Positions 34,942-44,525 of a stretch of DNA of 64,000 bases are shown piece after piece. Source of the DNA: Parasutterella excrementihominis YIT 11859 (lineage in GTDB: Bacteria; Pseudomonadota; Gammaproteobacteria; Burkholderiales; Burkholderiaceae_F); assembly GCF_000205025.1 (NCBI RefSeq), contig NZ_GL883687.1, forward strand, positions 1-64,000, written 5' to 3'. Every line of letters begins with the position of its first letter. The stretch's first letter is position 1. A program made the position numbers and the translations under genes. Below the pieces are notes generated by a model that was given only the letters and a program-made list of their open reading frames with translations, ran no database searches and was not told the DNA's origin.

Positions 34942-35003
34942 CAACCATTAAAGGGCTCCGTTAGATCGGATCCTGATTTCTGAAAAAAACTTGAGGACAG
35001 TTA

Positions 35004-35549
35004 ATGCAAGATAACGAATTAAAGAACGGACAGACCGTCCCACCTCAGGACGAAGCAGCCCAACAGGCTCCGGCAGATGCTCCGGAACTCCCGGACTTAG
35101 ATTTATCTGCCGAATTAGCGAAGGCCCAGGCTAAGGCCGCGGAAAACTACGACCTTTATGTCAGAGCAGTCGCCGAAGCAGATAACACCCGCCGCCGCGC
35201 TTCTGAAGATGTTGCTAAAGCCCGTAAATTCGGCATTGAAAAATTTGCAGAATCCATGCTGCCGGTCGTAGACAGTATGGAAAAGGCGCTTGAGGCGTCT
35301 GCAAATGAAAAGGGGCCCCTCAAAGAAGGCCTTGAGATTACCTACCGTCAACTGCTGAGCGCACTGGAGCATAACGGGATGAAGTGTGAAAACCCTGTGG
35401 GTCTCAAATTTGATCCCAACACAATGCAGGCGATAACCATGGTGAAAGATCCTGCAGTCCAGCCGGGCTGCGTCGCAACAGTGTTTCAGCGCGGATGGAA
35501 AATTGCCGATCGAGTTCTTCGTCCGGCGATGGTGGCAGTCGCTCAATAA
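35004..35549 (+). CDS. grpE: GrpE nucleotide-exchange factor
   Basis: A 181-residue cochaperone that releases ADP from DnaK. It has an acidic, Gln/Pro-rich N-terminus, a long helix (about residues 35-85, LYVRAVAEADNTRRRASEDV) and the C-terminal beta-domain with GCVATVFQRGWKIADRVLRPAMV. It is the first gene of the heat-shock cluster, behind a sigma-32-like promoter, and dnaK follows after 81 nt. Confidence 0.96.
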   Translation: MQDNELKNGQTVPPQDEAAQQAPADAPELPDLDLSAELAKAQAKAAENYDLYVRAVAEADNTRRRASEDVAKARKFGIEKFAESMLPVVDSMEKALEASANEKGPLKEGLEITYRQLLSALEHNGMKCENPVGLKFDPNTMQAITMVKDPAVQPGCVATVFQRGWKIADRVLRPAMVAVAQ

Positions 35550-35630
35550 GACTTGTTTTTTCAGGAAACGACTCAATATAGAAACTTAACAGCAGGCAGC
35601 CCTTCTGCCGGCAAGTGAGGAAATTCAAAA

Positions 35631-37535
35631 ATGGCAAAAATTATTGGTATTGACCTTGGTACAACAAACTCCGCAGTCGCGGTCGTTGAAGGTGACAAGG
35701 TTCGCGTGATCGAAAACAGCGAAGGTGCTCGCACCACACCTTCCGTCGTTGCATATCTTGAAAAAGAAGTGCTTGTCGGCGCTCCTGCAAAACGTCAGGC
35801 TGTTACGAATCCTGCCAACACGCTTTTCGCGATCAAGCGTTTGATCGGCCGTCGCTATGACGACAAGGAAGTTCAGAAAGACATCAAACTGATGCCTTAC
35901 AAGATTATCAAGGCTGCCAACGGCGACGCCTGGGTTCAGGTTCTCGGCGACAAGGATCTGGCTCCGCAGCAGGTTTCTGCTGAAATTCTTCGTAAGATGA
36001 AGAAGACCGCCGAAGACTACCTCGGTGAAGAAGTTAAGGAAGCCGTTATTACTGTTCCGGCTTATTTCAATGACTCTCAGCGTCAGGCTACTAAGGACGC
36101 CGGTAAGATCGCCGGTTTGGATGTCCGCCGTATCATTAACGAACCGACAGCCGCTGCTTTGGCTTTCGGTCTTGATAAAGGCGGTAAGGGAGACCGTAAA
36201 ATCGCTGTCTATGACTTGGGCGGCGGCACATTCGATATCTCCATTATCGACTTAGCCGATGTTGACGGTGAAAAACAGTTTGAAGTTCTGTCTACCAACG
36301 GTGACACATTCCTTGGTGGCGAAGACTTCGACCAGAGAATCGTTGACTACGTCATCAAAGAATTCAAGAAAGACACAGGCATTGACCTGAGCCAGGACGT
36401 TTTGGCTCTGCAGCGTTTGAAAGACGCCGCTGAAAAGGCCAAGATCGAACTGTCCAGCCGTCAGGAAACAGAAATCAACCTGCCTTACATCACTGCTGAT
36501 GCAACAGGTCCGAAACATCTGAACATCACACTGACACGTTCTAAGCTCGAAAGCCTCTGCGAAGATCTGATCGAAAGGACGATCGAACCTTGCCGCAAGG
36601 CCCTGAAGGACGCCAACGCTACTGTTGAAGATATCTCCGACGTCATCCTCGTTGGCGGTCAGACACGTATGCCGGCTGTTCAGGAAGCTGTTAAGGACTT
36701 CTTCAAGAAGGATCCGCGTAAGGACGTGAACCCGGATGAAGCAGTTGCTATGGGTGCTGCTATTCAGGGTGCTGTTCTGTCCGGTGACCGCAGCGACGTT
36801 CTTCTTCTCGACGTTACACCGCTTACCCTCGGTATCGAAACCCTGGGCGGCGTGATGACTCCGATGATCAAGCGCAACACCACGATCCCGACAAAGCACT
36901 CTCAGGTGTTCTCTACTGCCGAAGACAATCAGCCTGCCGTAACCATTAAGGTTTACCAGGGCGAACGTGAAATGGCAGCTGACAACAAACTGCTTGGCGA
37001 ATTCAACCTTGAAGGCATCGCTCCGGCTCCGAGAGGACTGCCGCAGATCGAAGTGACATTCGATATCGACGCCAACGGTATTCTCCATGTTTCTGCTAAG
37101 GACAAGGCAACAGGCAAGGAAAACCAGATCACGATTAAGGCTAACTCCGGTTTGAGCGACGCCGACGTCGAAAGAATGGTTGCCGATGCTGAAGCCAACA
37201 AGGAAGAAGACCGCCGCCGTGCCGAACTGGCTCAGGCTCGCAACACAGCCGAATCCAGCATCCATCAGGTTCGTAAGACCCTGAAGGACCTCGGTGAAAA
37301 GGTTGACGGCGCTGACCGCGCTGCCTGCGAAACAGCGATTAACGACCTTGAAGAAGCCGTTAAGGGCGAAGACAAGGATCTGATCACAAAACGTACTGAC
37401 GCCTTGATGGCTGCTGCTCAGAAGATCGGCGAGAAGCTGAATCAGCAGCAGGCACAGCCGGGTGCTCAGCAGGAAGCTCCGAAGTCTCAGAAGAAAGATG
37501 ACGATGTCGTCGATGCCGACTTCAAAGAAGTCTAA
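35631..37535 (+). CDS. dnaK: DnaK (Hsp70) chaperone
   Basis: A 634-residue ATP-dependent chaperone. The nucleotide-binding domain begins [18 protein letters not shown] and includes [13 protein letters not shown] and VGGQTRMP; the substrate-binding domain follows with [17 protein letters not shown] near residue 390; the tail is Gln-rich and ends [12 protein letters not shown]. Together with GrpE and DnaJ it refolds proteins. Codon use is that of a highly expressed gene. Confidence 0.98.
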   Translation: MAKIIGIDLGTTNSAVAVVEGDKVRVIENSEGARTTPSVVAYLEKEVLVGAPAKRQAVTNPANTLFAIKRLIGRRYDDKEVQKDIKLMPYKIIKAANGDAWVQVLGDKDLAPQQVSAEILRKMKKTAEDYLGEEVKEAVITVPAYFNDSQRQATKDAGKIAGLDVRRIINEPTAAALAFGLDKGGKGDRKIAVYDLGGGTFDISIIDLADVDGEKQFEVLSTNGDTFLGGEDFDQRIVDYVIKEFKKDTGIDLSQDVLALQRLKDAAEKAKIELSSRQETEINLPYITADATGPKHLNITLTRSKLESLCEDLIERTIEPCRKALKDANATVEDISDVILVGGQTRMPAVQEAVKDFFKKDPRKDVNPDEAVAMGAAIQGAVLSGDRSDVLLLDVTPLTLGIETLGGVMTPMIKRNTTIPTKHSQVFSTAEDNQPAVTIKVYQGEREMAADNKLLGEFNLEGIAPAPRGLPQIEVTFDIDANGILHVSAKDKATGKENQITIKANSGLSDADVERMVADAEANKEEDRRRAELAQARNTAESSIHQVRKTLKDLGEKVDGADRAACETAINDLEEAVKGEDKDLITKRTDALMAAAQKIGEKLNQQQAQPGAQQEAPKSQKKDDDVVDADFKEV

Positions 37536-37567
37536 TTCTGAAACTTGTTAGACTGTAGCTAACGACA

Positions 37568-37599
37568 ATGAGGCCGCTTCCGTAAGGTTGCGGCCTCAT
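37568..37599 (+). terminator. Intergenic hairpin between dnaK and dnaJ
   Basis: A perfect 10-bp stem (ATGAGGCCGC with GCGGCCTCAT) and a 12-base loop. No T-run follows, so it may be a weak terminator, an RNA-processing or stability element that lowers dnaJ relative to dnaK. Confidence 0.6.
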
Positions 37600-37657
37600 G
37601 GCGTAGATAAAGAGACGAAAATAAGGGTTTTTACCCTATAACCGAATTCCGTAAAGA

Positions 37658-38818
37658 ATGGCTGACGAAGTAGATTTTGATTATTACGAGGTACTGGGAG
37701 TCTCCCGTACTGCTACTCAGGAAGAGATCAAGAAAGGTTATCGCCGTATGGCGATGAAGTATCACCCTGACCGCAATAAAGGGGACAAGCATGCCGAAGA
37801 AAAATTCAAACAAGTAGGCGAAGCCTATGAAGTGCTGAAGGATGAGCAGAAGCGCGCGGCTTATGACCGTTACGGCCGTTCTGCGTTCAACGGCGGAGCC
37901 GGAGGCCCCGGTGCCGGCGGATTCGGGGGGTTCGGAGGTTTTGATGCTTCTCAGTTCGGCGACATGGGCGATATTTTCTCCGAGATTTTCGGCGGAGGAC
38001 ACGCCCGCAGCTCCGGACAGAATAAGCAGATGTTCCGCGGTGAAGATCTGATTTATGACCTCGATATCACGCTTGAACAAGCCGCAGAAGGCTACAAGAC
38101 AAAGATTAAGGTTCCCTCCTGGAGCAAGTGCACAGCCTGCGGCGGATCCGGTGCAGAAAAGGGCACGAAGGTAGAAACCTGCCCGACCTGTCACGGCAGC
38201 GGTTATGTCCGCGCCGGCGCCGGCTTCTTCCAGATTCAGCAGACCTGTCCGCGCTGCCACGGAACCGGCAAGTACATTCCTCATCCCTGCCACAAGTGCC
38301 ACGGCACCGGTATGCAGGAAGAGAAGAAAGAACTCGAGATTACGATTCCCGCCGGTGTGGATGACGGCAACCGTATGCGTATTCCCGACCGCGGATCGCC
38401 CGGACAAAACGGCGGCCCCGCAGGCGATCTTTACATTCGCATTCGCATCAAGCCCCATGACATCTTTGAACGTGACGGGCAGGATCTGCACATGGAGATG
38501 CCCATGAGTTTTGTGACGGCGGCGCTCGGAGGTGAACTCGAAGTCCCGACGTTAACGGGCAAAGCCACATTGCGCATTCCCGAGGGGACTCAGTCCGGAA
38601 AGACCTTCCGCTTGAGAGGCCACGGCATCCGTAGTGTTCGCAATGCTGAGAAGGGCGACCTGTACGTTCATACCACTGTGGAGATTCCGGTAAATATGAC
38701 GACTGAACAGAAGGACATCCTGAGACAGTTCGATGCGTCGATCAATCACAGCAAGAAAGATCATCACGCGCCGGAAAGAAAAAGTTTCTTCGAAAAGCTC
38801 GGCAAGCTCTTCAAGTAA
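37658..38818 (+). CDS. dnaJ: DnaJ cochaperone
   Basis: A 386-residue type I J-protein that delivers substrates to DnaK and triggers ATP hydrolysis. The J domain (residues 1-70) has YHPDRNKG with the HPD triad. A Gly-rich segment (about 80-130) follows, then four zinc-binding repeats ([32 protein letters not shown], about 150-220) and the C-terminal domains. A strong terminator comes 22 nt after the stop. Confidence 0.97.
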   Translation: MADEVDFDYYEVLGVSRTATQEEIKKGYRRMAMKYHPDRNKGDKHAEEKFKQVGEAYEVLKDEQKRAAYDRYGRSAFNGGAGGPGAGGFGGFGGFDASQFGDMGDIFSEIFGGGHARSSGQNKQMFRGEDLIYDLDITLEQAAEGYKTKIKVPSWSKCTACGGSGAEKGTKVETCPTCHGSGYVRAGAGFFQIQQTCPRCHGTGKYIPHPCHKCHGTGMQEEKKELEITIPAGVDDGNRMRIPDRGSPGQNGGPAGDLYIRIRIKPHDIFERDGQDLHMEMPMSFVTAALGGELEVPTLTGKATLRIPEGTQSGKTFRLRGHGIRSVRNAEKGDLYVHTTVEIPVNMTTEQKDILRQFDASINHSKKDHHAPERKSFFEKLGKLFK

Positions 38819-38840
38819 TTCGCCTCTGAATTAATAATTC

Positions 38841-38880
38841 AATCCCGATTTTGACTTACCCGTTGAAGTCGGGATTTTTT
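38841..38880 (+). terminator. Rho-independent terminator of dnaJ
   Basis: AATCCCGA at 38841-38848 pairs with TCGGGATT at 38869-38876, with an inner ACTT/AAGT extension, followed by TTTTTT. Confidence 0.88.
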
Positions 38881-39134
38881 CATCATCAAAAAATTTTTGT
38901 GAAAAAGATTTGCAGACTAAATTCGATTCAGAACACCGAAATCATGGGTGAAATCAGGCGTTAGGTGTCTAAAACCTCCGTTGATCGATTTCCGTCCCAA
39001 GAGAGATATTAGGGCAACTATTCCTCTTTTGTAGACTATAGGACAAATACTGTGGAGCATGAGTTTACTTATGAGAAGGCCTTCGTTTGAGGTATTCTCA
39101 CATTTGTCGACGAAAAAAAAATACATAACACATC
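38881..39134. other. Non-coding region before the second RND pair
   Basis: No gene is seen. TGAGAA at 39072-39077 and TTCTCA at 39095-39100 form a spaced inverted repeat about 35 nt before the adaptor gene and could be a regulator site, but there is no adjacent regulator gene and the palindrome of the first RND operon is not repeated here. Confidence 0.4.
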
Positions 39135-40250
39135 ATGCTGAAACGAACAATCCTCAGCCTTATATGCATCTTAGGCCTCATATCCTGTTTAACCGCATGT
39201 AATGACAAAGAAGCAGTCAAGCAGAAAGTTCAAGCCATCCAAGTAACAACGCTTAAAGCCGAACCTACCACTCAGCCGTATGTGGCCGAAGTGTTCGGGC
39301 AGACGGAAGGTTCTAAAGCCGTGATTGTTTATCCTCAAGTGACTGGTCCCGTGCTGCAGCGGCACTATGCTGAAGGACAGAGCGTCAAACAAGGCGATGT
39401 GCTCTTTACGATTGATCCGGCACCTTTCGATGCCGCTAATCAGAGCGCAGAAGCGTCGGTTATTCAAGCGCAGGTGGAACTGAAACAGGCGGAGAGAGAA
39501 GCCAAGCGATTTGCAGCTTTGCGCAAAGTTAATGCTGTAAGCGAAAAAGAATATTCAGACCGCATCAGCGCCTTGGAGTCCTGTAAGGCAAATCTAGCGG
39601 CAGCAAAGGCTAAAGCGCTGCAAACCAAAATTCAACTTGATTACACGTCGGTTAAAGCGCCTGTGAGCGGAATTGCCGGCAGGTCTTTAATCAATCCCGG
39701 AACACTGGTAACCGCCAACAATTCGGCCTTAACCGATATTACACAGGATGATCAACTTAAGGCTCGCTTTTCTTTAAGCGATAATGATCTGCACGGATTC
39801 ACGATCACCGAAGACTCTCCAGTGAGTGTGGTGCATGAGAAAACAGGCGTGGAAGTTCCTGCGCGCATTAATTTTGCCGCTACTCAAATCGATCCTCAGA
39901 CGGGTACCCGTTCGCTAAGCGCGGAGATTGAACGTTCTGCTGAGCTGCTTCCGGGACAATACGTGACGATCCGTTTGACGCTCGGCACACAGAAGGGCGT
40001 TTATCTGATTCCTCAATCGGCGGTGCGCCAGCTGCCCGACGGAACTTACAGCGTCTATTTATACAAAGACGGTGTCGCGAGGGCTCAGTCTGTGACGGTG
40101 GGTCGCTGGTCAGGCAAAGATTGGATTATCACCTCCGGCCTCAAATCCGGAGATCTTGTGATCATTGATCAGATCCAGAAACTCAGAGACAAGGCCAAGG
40201 TGGCCTTAAACCAAGACAAGAAAACCGCTTCAAAGCCGACTGAAAAATAA
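39135..40250 (+). CDS. RND efflux periplasmic adaptor lipoprotein (second system)
   Basis: A 371-residue membrane-fusion protein. It has a lipoprotein signal with lipobox LTAC (Cys22), a lipoyl half VYPQVTGPVLQ, a helical hairpin (about residues 105-165), the returning lipoyl half LDYTSVKAPVSGIAG and the barrel with LLPGQYVTIRL. It differs clearly from the adaptor at 5.0 kb, so the two are paralogous systems, not a recent copy. It precedes its permease by 20 nt. No outer-membrane channel or regulator gene belongs to this unit. Confidence 0.92.
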   Translation: MLKRTILSLICILGLISCLTACNDKEAVKQKVQAIQVTTLKAEPTTQPYVAEVFGQTEGSKAVIVYPQVTGPVLQRHYAEGQSVKQGDVLFTIDPAPFDAANQSAEASVIQAQVELKQAEREAKRFAALRKVNAVSEKEYSDRISALESCKANLAAAKAKALQTKIQLDYTSVKAPVSGIAGRSLINPGTLVTANNSALTDITQDDQLKARFSLSDNDLHGFTITEDSPVSVVHEKTGVEVPARINFAATQIDPQTGTRSLSAEIERSAELLPGQYVTIRLTLGTQKGVYLIPQSAVRQLPDGTYSVYLYKDGVARAQSVTVGRWSGKDWIITSGLKSGDLVIIDQIQKLRDKAKVALNQDKKTASKPTEK

Positions 40251-40270
40251 CTTGCGATAGGTGAACCGAA

Positions 40271-43200
40271 ATGCTTTCTCAATTCTGTATTCGGCGGCCG
40301 ATTTTCGCATCTGTCATGTCGATTTTGATCGTGATTGCGGGTCTGCTCGCAGGACGTGTCCTGCCGATGGGCCAATATCCTGACATTACGCCGCCGGTTG
40401 TTTTTATTTCAACTTCTTATGAAGGGGCAGACGCACAGACATTGGCTAAGACAGTTGCTGCGCCAATCGAGGATCAGCTCTCCGGTGTTGAAGGCCTGCT
40501 TTATTACGAAACTTCCATCCGTTCGAACGGAAATGTTCGTATTACCTGCACGTTCGAAGTCGGTACAAATCCGAACGACGCGATGCTGGAGATCAATAAC
40601 CGCGTGCGATCTGCAGAAAGACGGTTGCCGGAAAGCGTTCGACAGAACGGCGTGAACGTCCGTAAGCGCAGCGAAGAAACGCTGATGATCGTGCCGTTTT
40701 ATTCTCCGAATGGCACTCTAAAACCGATTCAGCTCGCTGACTACGTGAATCTGAACGTAGTGGATGCAATCAAACGCGTCCCCGGCGTCGGTGACGCAGA
40801 CGTTTTCGGTAACGCACAAAGCGCGATGCGTATTTGGCTGAATCCGAAGAAAATGGCTCAGCTCGGCATTACGGCCATCGATGTGCGCAAAGCGATCGAA
40901 GAGCAGAACAATCAGTACGCTGCCGGTAAAGTCGGTACGTCTCCGACGACTGATGATCAGCAGCTGGTTTATACGATTCGCACAAAAGGTCAGTTGCTGA
41001 CACCGGAAGAGTTCGGCAATATCACCGTCCGTTCGCGCGGTGCTGACGGTATTGTTCGCATTCACGACATTGCCCGGGTCGAAGTCGGAAACCGCAGTTA
41101 TGAGGCATACAACCAATTAAACGATGTTCCGAGCGTTACGTTTGCTGTTTACCTGCAGACAGGCGCTAACGCCATGCAGACGGCTGTGGATGTCAAAAAG
41201 CGGCTTCAGGAGCTCTCCAAGAACTTCCCGGATGATATCGCTTATGTGATTACGGACGATAACTCAAGATTCGTCGAGGCTGCCCTTAATGAGGTGGTTC
41301 AAACCTTACTGGAAGCCGGTCTTCTCGTGCTTTTGGTTGTGTATCTCTTCCTGCAAAATTGGCGCGCGACCCTTATCCCAATGCTTGCTGTGCCGGTTTC
41401 CTTGATCGGTACCCTTGCAGGTCTATGGGCTCTGAATTTCTCTCTTAATACTTTGACGTTATTTGCGATGACGCTGGCCATCGGTATTGTGGTGGACGAT
41501 GCGATCGTCGTGCTTGAAAACGTCGAACGTATTATGGAGACGGAAAAGCTCAACGCTTTCCAGGCTTCTCAGAAGGCCATGAAAGAAGTAGCCGGAGCTC
41601 TGGTGGCTATTGTGCTGGTGCTGAGTACGGTTTTCACACCGGTCGCGTTCTTAGGTGGTATCGCCGGTGAGCTGTATCGTCAGTTTGCGGTGACCATCGG
41701 TGTTTCTGTTGTGCTCTCCGGCTTCGTGGCGTTAACGCTGACGCCGGCTCTGTGTGCTATTTTGCTCAGAAATAAGAGCAAGCCTTTCAAAATCTTCCGG
41801 CTCTTTAACGACGGCTTTGAGCGCTTCAAGCTGAACTACATCAAGGGTGTGTCCTTTAATCTTCGCCATCGCTGGTTTACGGCTGCGATTCTTGTCGCTG
41901 TCACCGTCGGATGCTGGGAGTTCCTGCAGATCGTTCCGACTTCTTTCGTTCCTCGCGAAGACCAAGGCATTTTGCGCGTGGCGATTCAGCTGCCGGAAGG
42001 CGCGACTCTGAACCGTACCGGTGTGGTGGTCACAGACTTGAGTCGAGAAATCCGCAAGATCCCCGAAGTTGAGAACGTTACTGCATTGGTGGCAAACGAT
42101 ACGATCGCAAACGATACGAAATCCAATGCCGCTTCCCTGATTGTTCAGTTAAAACCCTGGGATCAGAGAACGCGCAGTGCAGAAACGATTCGCCGTCAGC
42201 TTCAAACGCTGGTGAACGCACGCACGGATGCCGTGGGTCAGGCTGTGAATCCGGCGCCGATCCGCGGCCTGGGTCGTGCCGGCGGTTTGGACTTCTATAT
42301 TCAATCCCGAGAATCGGACAATCCGCTTGAACTGCAGCAAGTGGCCGAAGATTTCCGACAGCGTTTGGTTGCAAAACCTGAAATCAGTTCGGCCCGCTCG
42401 ATGATTCAGGCGGATGCACCTCAGCTCTACCTTACGGTTGATGAGGCTAAGGCTCTGGCAATGGACGTGGCTATTTCGGACGTTTATGACACGCTCGGAT
42501 ATTTCATGGGCGGCAAGTACGTCAACGACTTTACGCGTATTGGAAAAATCTTCCGCGTCATTATTCAAGCCGATGCTCCGTACCGCATGACACCGGAATC
42601 CTTAGGTGAGCTTTATGTCCGTTCTGATACCGGGAAGATGGTTCCTCTTTCGACGTTGGCCCATGTGGAACGCACTTCAGGCCCGGAATCGTTGAAACGA
42701 GAAAACGGTTTCTTGGCTGCGTCTATGAACGTTAATGCGGCGCAGGGCTATTCCACCGGTGACGTGATTCAGGCTGTGGATGCCGAGAGCCAATATCTGC
42801 CGAGCGGCTACTACGTTGACTGGACGGGGCAGGCCTTCCATGAAAAACGTATCGGAAGTTCTTCGGCCGCTGCGTTTGCCTTCGGCTTGATCATTGTGTT
42901 CCTGATTCTTGCCGCACAGTTCGAGCGCTGGTCGCTTCCGATTGCCGTTGTAATGGCAGTGCCTTACTCCGTGCTGGGTGCGCTTGTAGCGACGTATTTC
43001 CGCGGTTTCTCGAACGATATTTACTTCCAGATCGGCTTGCTTGTGCTGATCGGTCTGACGGCTAAGAACGCCATTTTGATTGTGGAGTTTGCAGCCCAAA
43101 AGATGGAAGAAGGAATGGAGGCAAGGCAAGCCGCGCTCGAGGCTGCAAAACTCCGTCTTCGTCCGATTGTGATGACCTCAATGGCCTTCATCTTGGGCGT

Positions 43201-43360
43201 CATTCCTCTAGCCACAGCAACCGGCGCTGGTGCAGCAGCCCGTCAGTCCATGGGTACAGGCGTTTTGGGAGGCATGCTGGCAGCTACGTTCATCACGACG
43301 TTCTTTATTCCTGTCTTCTTTACATGGTTCGTTTCTAAGAAGATAAAAGCTCGTCGATAG
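40271..43360 (+). CDS. RND efflux permease (HAE1 type, second system)
   Basis: A 1029-residue inner-membrane drug/proton antiporter of full AcrB-type length. FCIRRPIFASVMSILIV opens the protein; the proton-relay Asp pair lies in GIVVDDAIVVLENVE, and GLTAKNAILIVEFA carries the conserved Lys. It is paired with the adaptor directly upstream. As no channel gene follows, it probably uses the NodT/OprM-like channel at 9.4-10.9 kb or another elsewhere in the genome (inference). A terminator follows 25 nt downstream. Confidence 0.94.
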   Translation: MLSQFCIRRPIFASVMSILIVIAGLLAGRVLPMGQYPDITPPVVFISTSYEGADAQTLAKTVAAPIEDQLSGVEGLLYYETSIRSNGNVRITCTFEVGTNPNDAMLEINNRVRSAERRLPESVRQNGVNVRKRSEETLMIVPFYSPNGTLKPIQLADYVNLNVVDAIKRVPGVGDADVFGNAQSAMRIWLNPKKMAQLGITAIDVRKAIEEQNNQYAAGKVGTSPTTDDQQLVYTIRTKGQLLTPEEFGNITVRSRGADGIVRIHDIARVEVGNRSYEAYNQLNDVPSVTFAVYLQTGANAMQTAVDVKKRLQELSKNFPDDIAYVITDDNSRFVEAALNEVVQTLLEAGLLVLLVVYLFLQNWRATLIPMLAVPVSLIGTLAGLWALNFSLNTLTLFAMTLAIGIVVDDAIVVLENVERIMETEKLNAFQASQKAMKEVAGALVAIVLVLSTVFTPVAFLGGIAGELYRQFAVTIGVSVVLSGFVALTLTPALCAILLRNKSKPFKIFRLFNDGFERFKLNYIKGVSFNLRHRWFTAAILVAVTVGCWEFLQIVPTSFVPREDQGILRVAIQLPEGATLNRTGVVVTDLSREIRKIPEVENVTALVANDTIANDTKSNAASLIVQLKPWDQRTRSAETIRRQLQTLVNARTDAVGQAVNPAPIRGLGRAGGLDFYIQSRESDNPLELQQVAEDFRQRLVAKPEISSARSMIQADAPQLYLTVDEAKALAMDVAISDVYDTLGYFMGGKYVNDFTRIGKIFRVIIQADAPYRMTPESLGELYVRSDTGKMVPLSTLAHVERTSGPESLKRENGFLAASMNVNAAQGYSTGDVIQAVDAESQYLPSGYYVDWTGQAFHEKRIGSSSAAAFAFGLIIVFLILAAQFERWSLPIAVVMAVPYSVLGALVATYFRGFSNDIYFQIGLLVLIGLTAKNAILIVEFAAQKMEEGMEARQAALEAAKLRLRPIVMTSMAFILGVIPLATATGAGAAARQSMGTGVLGGMLAATFITTFFIPVFFTWFVSKKIKARR

Positions 43361-43385
43361 TCGACAAGAAAGCTCTGCCTTACAC

Positions 43386-43436
43386 AAACGGCCGGGATAA
43401 GATTTTTGGAATTCTTGCCTGGCCGTTTTATTTGAA
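43386..43436 (+). terminator. Rho-independent terminator after the second RND pair
   Basis: AAACGGCC at 43386-43393 pairs with GGCCGTTT at 43421-43428, followed by TATTTG. The interior can add further pairs. Confidence 0.7.
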
Positions 43437-43455
43437 TCTGGACAGATTTAATCGA

Positions 43456-44145
43456 TCACATATCTGCTTCAAGGATTTCGATTTCTTTACGGAAATTACT
43501 GAAGGCAGTAATCGTATCGGGATCAGACGGACCGTCTTTTTGGAATTCCGATTGGATTCTTTCTGTTCGATTCAACACATACGCCTTAAGCGCAATGAAT
43601 TGAGGGAGAAGAGGCAAGCTCGTTTCATACTCGTCTTCAATATTCGCTAGTGTTCTCTGCATTCCGTACGTCTTGAACATTATATCGACTAGGCGTATGA
43701 ACTCATAAAGAAATTCTCTAAAAGGCATGACATGAGAGGCAAGAAGTTTCTCATCGTGGCCGTACAAATCTGAGTCTGCATCATAAAAAGAAACTTCGAC
43801 GTCAAAGTCATCTTCTTTATCTATTTCGAGTCTGCGAATAGCCCAACGGTAACAGTCAGATTCTTCAGACCGATGAATGCTGTACTCGCAAGCGACGTCT
43901 TCTTTGTATTTAATGGAGTACCTAGAGTCCTCTTTTTGGTATCGGAAATAGATATTCTGAGGAAAAGGAACAGGGCAAAATTTGGTCAAATTATTAAAGA
44001 TTTCGTAAAGTGTGGAAGTAGCCCACACAGTGGATATAAAGGCACTTCTCTCAATTTCAAAGAATTTCACGTCGATGCACAGCCATCCAATTGAAAACCG
44101 CGTTATTTTCATTGTGAAGTTTTTTATAGCGCAGTCCGTTGTCAT
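43456..44145 (-). CDS. Hypothetical protein, AT-rich, family not recognised
   Basis: A 229-residue, acidic, probably cytosolic protein without signal peptide or membrane segment. I start it at the ATG at 44145 because GGGAGG lies nine bases before it; the frame also opens with an ATG at 44172. Visible features are an aromatic N-terminal half (WLCIDVKFFEIERSAFIS) and a helical C-terminal half (FREFLYEFIRLVDIMFKTYG). I do not recognise the family. Base composition is poorer in GC than the flanking genes, and a broken antitoxin-like gene lies next to it, which suggests an acquired patch. Confidence 0.6.
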   Translation of the reverse strand: MTTDCAIKNFTMKITRFSIGWLCIDVKFFEIERSAFISTVWATSTLYEIFNNLTKFCPVPFPQNIYFRYQKEDSRYSIKYKEDVACEYSIHRSEESDCYRWAIRRLEIDKEDDFDVEVSFYDADSDLYGHDEKLLASHVMPFREFLYEFIRLVDIMFKTYGMQRTLANIEDEYETSLPLLPQFIALKAYVLNRTERIQSEFQKDGPSDPDTITAFSNFRKEIEILEADM

Positions 44146-44211
44146 TAGAGGGTTCCTCCCATGGAAGAACATAATGGATCTAATTGTTAACCGATTGATA
44201 ACTGAACGAAA

Positions 44212-44414
44212 ATGTCGAGCGAACGGAAGGAAGAAGAAACGTTCTGTGAAGAGAATACTCCGGACGTTACGGAGCTGAGGAAAAATTTATCGCTGAGGCA
44301 AAAGAAGCCGAGTACCGAAAAAACGGCTTGCATGTAACCCTGGACGAGTGCTTGGATTGGTTAGATCTCTTGGGGACAGACCACGAGAAACCGGGTCATC
44401 AAGTTCACCGCTAG
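44212..44414 (+). pseudogene. Frameshifted antitoxin-like gene
   Basis: Two frames join if one A is added to the run at 44281-44285. The first frame reads from ATG 44212 to TPDVTELRK; the second gives FIAEAKEAEYRKNGLHVTLD, then a DWLD motif, GTDHEKP and a stop at 44412-44414. AEYxxxGLHVTxDExxxWL is typical of small antitoxins of type II toxin-antitoxin pairs. The joined product would be about 67 residues. No intact toxin gene follows, so this looks like the remnant of a decayed pair. Confidence 0.55.
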
Positions 44415-44449
44415 TCAGAAGCTTCGGATTTCGGTTGAACCGGTTCCAC

Positions 44450-44497
44450 AAAAGAGAAAAGCCGTAGCGAACTCTGAGTCTCGAATTTTGCTGCGGC
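44450..44497 (-). terminator. Terminator of the PheC-like gene (reverse strand)
   Basis: On the reverse strand GCCGCAGC (44497-44490) pairs with GCTACGGC (44468-44461) with one mismatch, followed by the T-rich TTTTCTCTTTTG. Confidence 0.6.
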
Positions 44498-44525
44498 CTA
44501 AATTGTCTAGGGTTTCAAATAGCGA

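Noticed and set aside
36252-37265. 337-codon reverse-strand frame inside dnaK
   Set aside because: Antisense of a highly expressed gene; its openness follows from dnaK codon bias.
37631-38491. 286-codon reverse-strand frame inside dnaJ
   Set aside because: Ala/Gly/Val-rich shadow translation of the Gly-rich and zinc-finger region of dnaJ.
44396-44460. Possible start of a RelE/ParE-type toxin (VIKFTASQKLRI) just after the broken antitoxin
   Set aside because: No start codon, no continuing family resemblance, and the frame runs into the terminator and PheC-like gene antisense.
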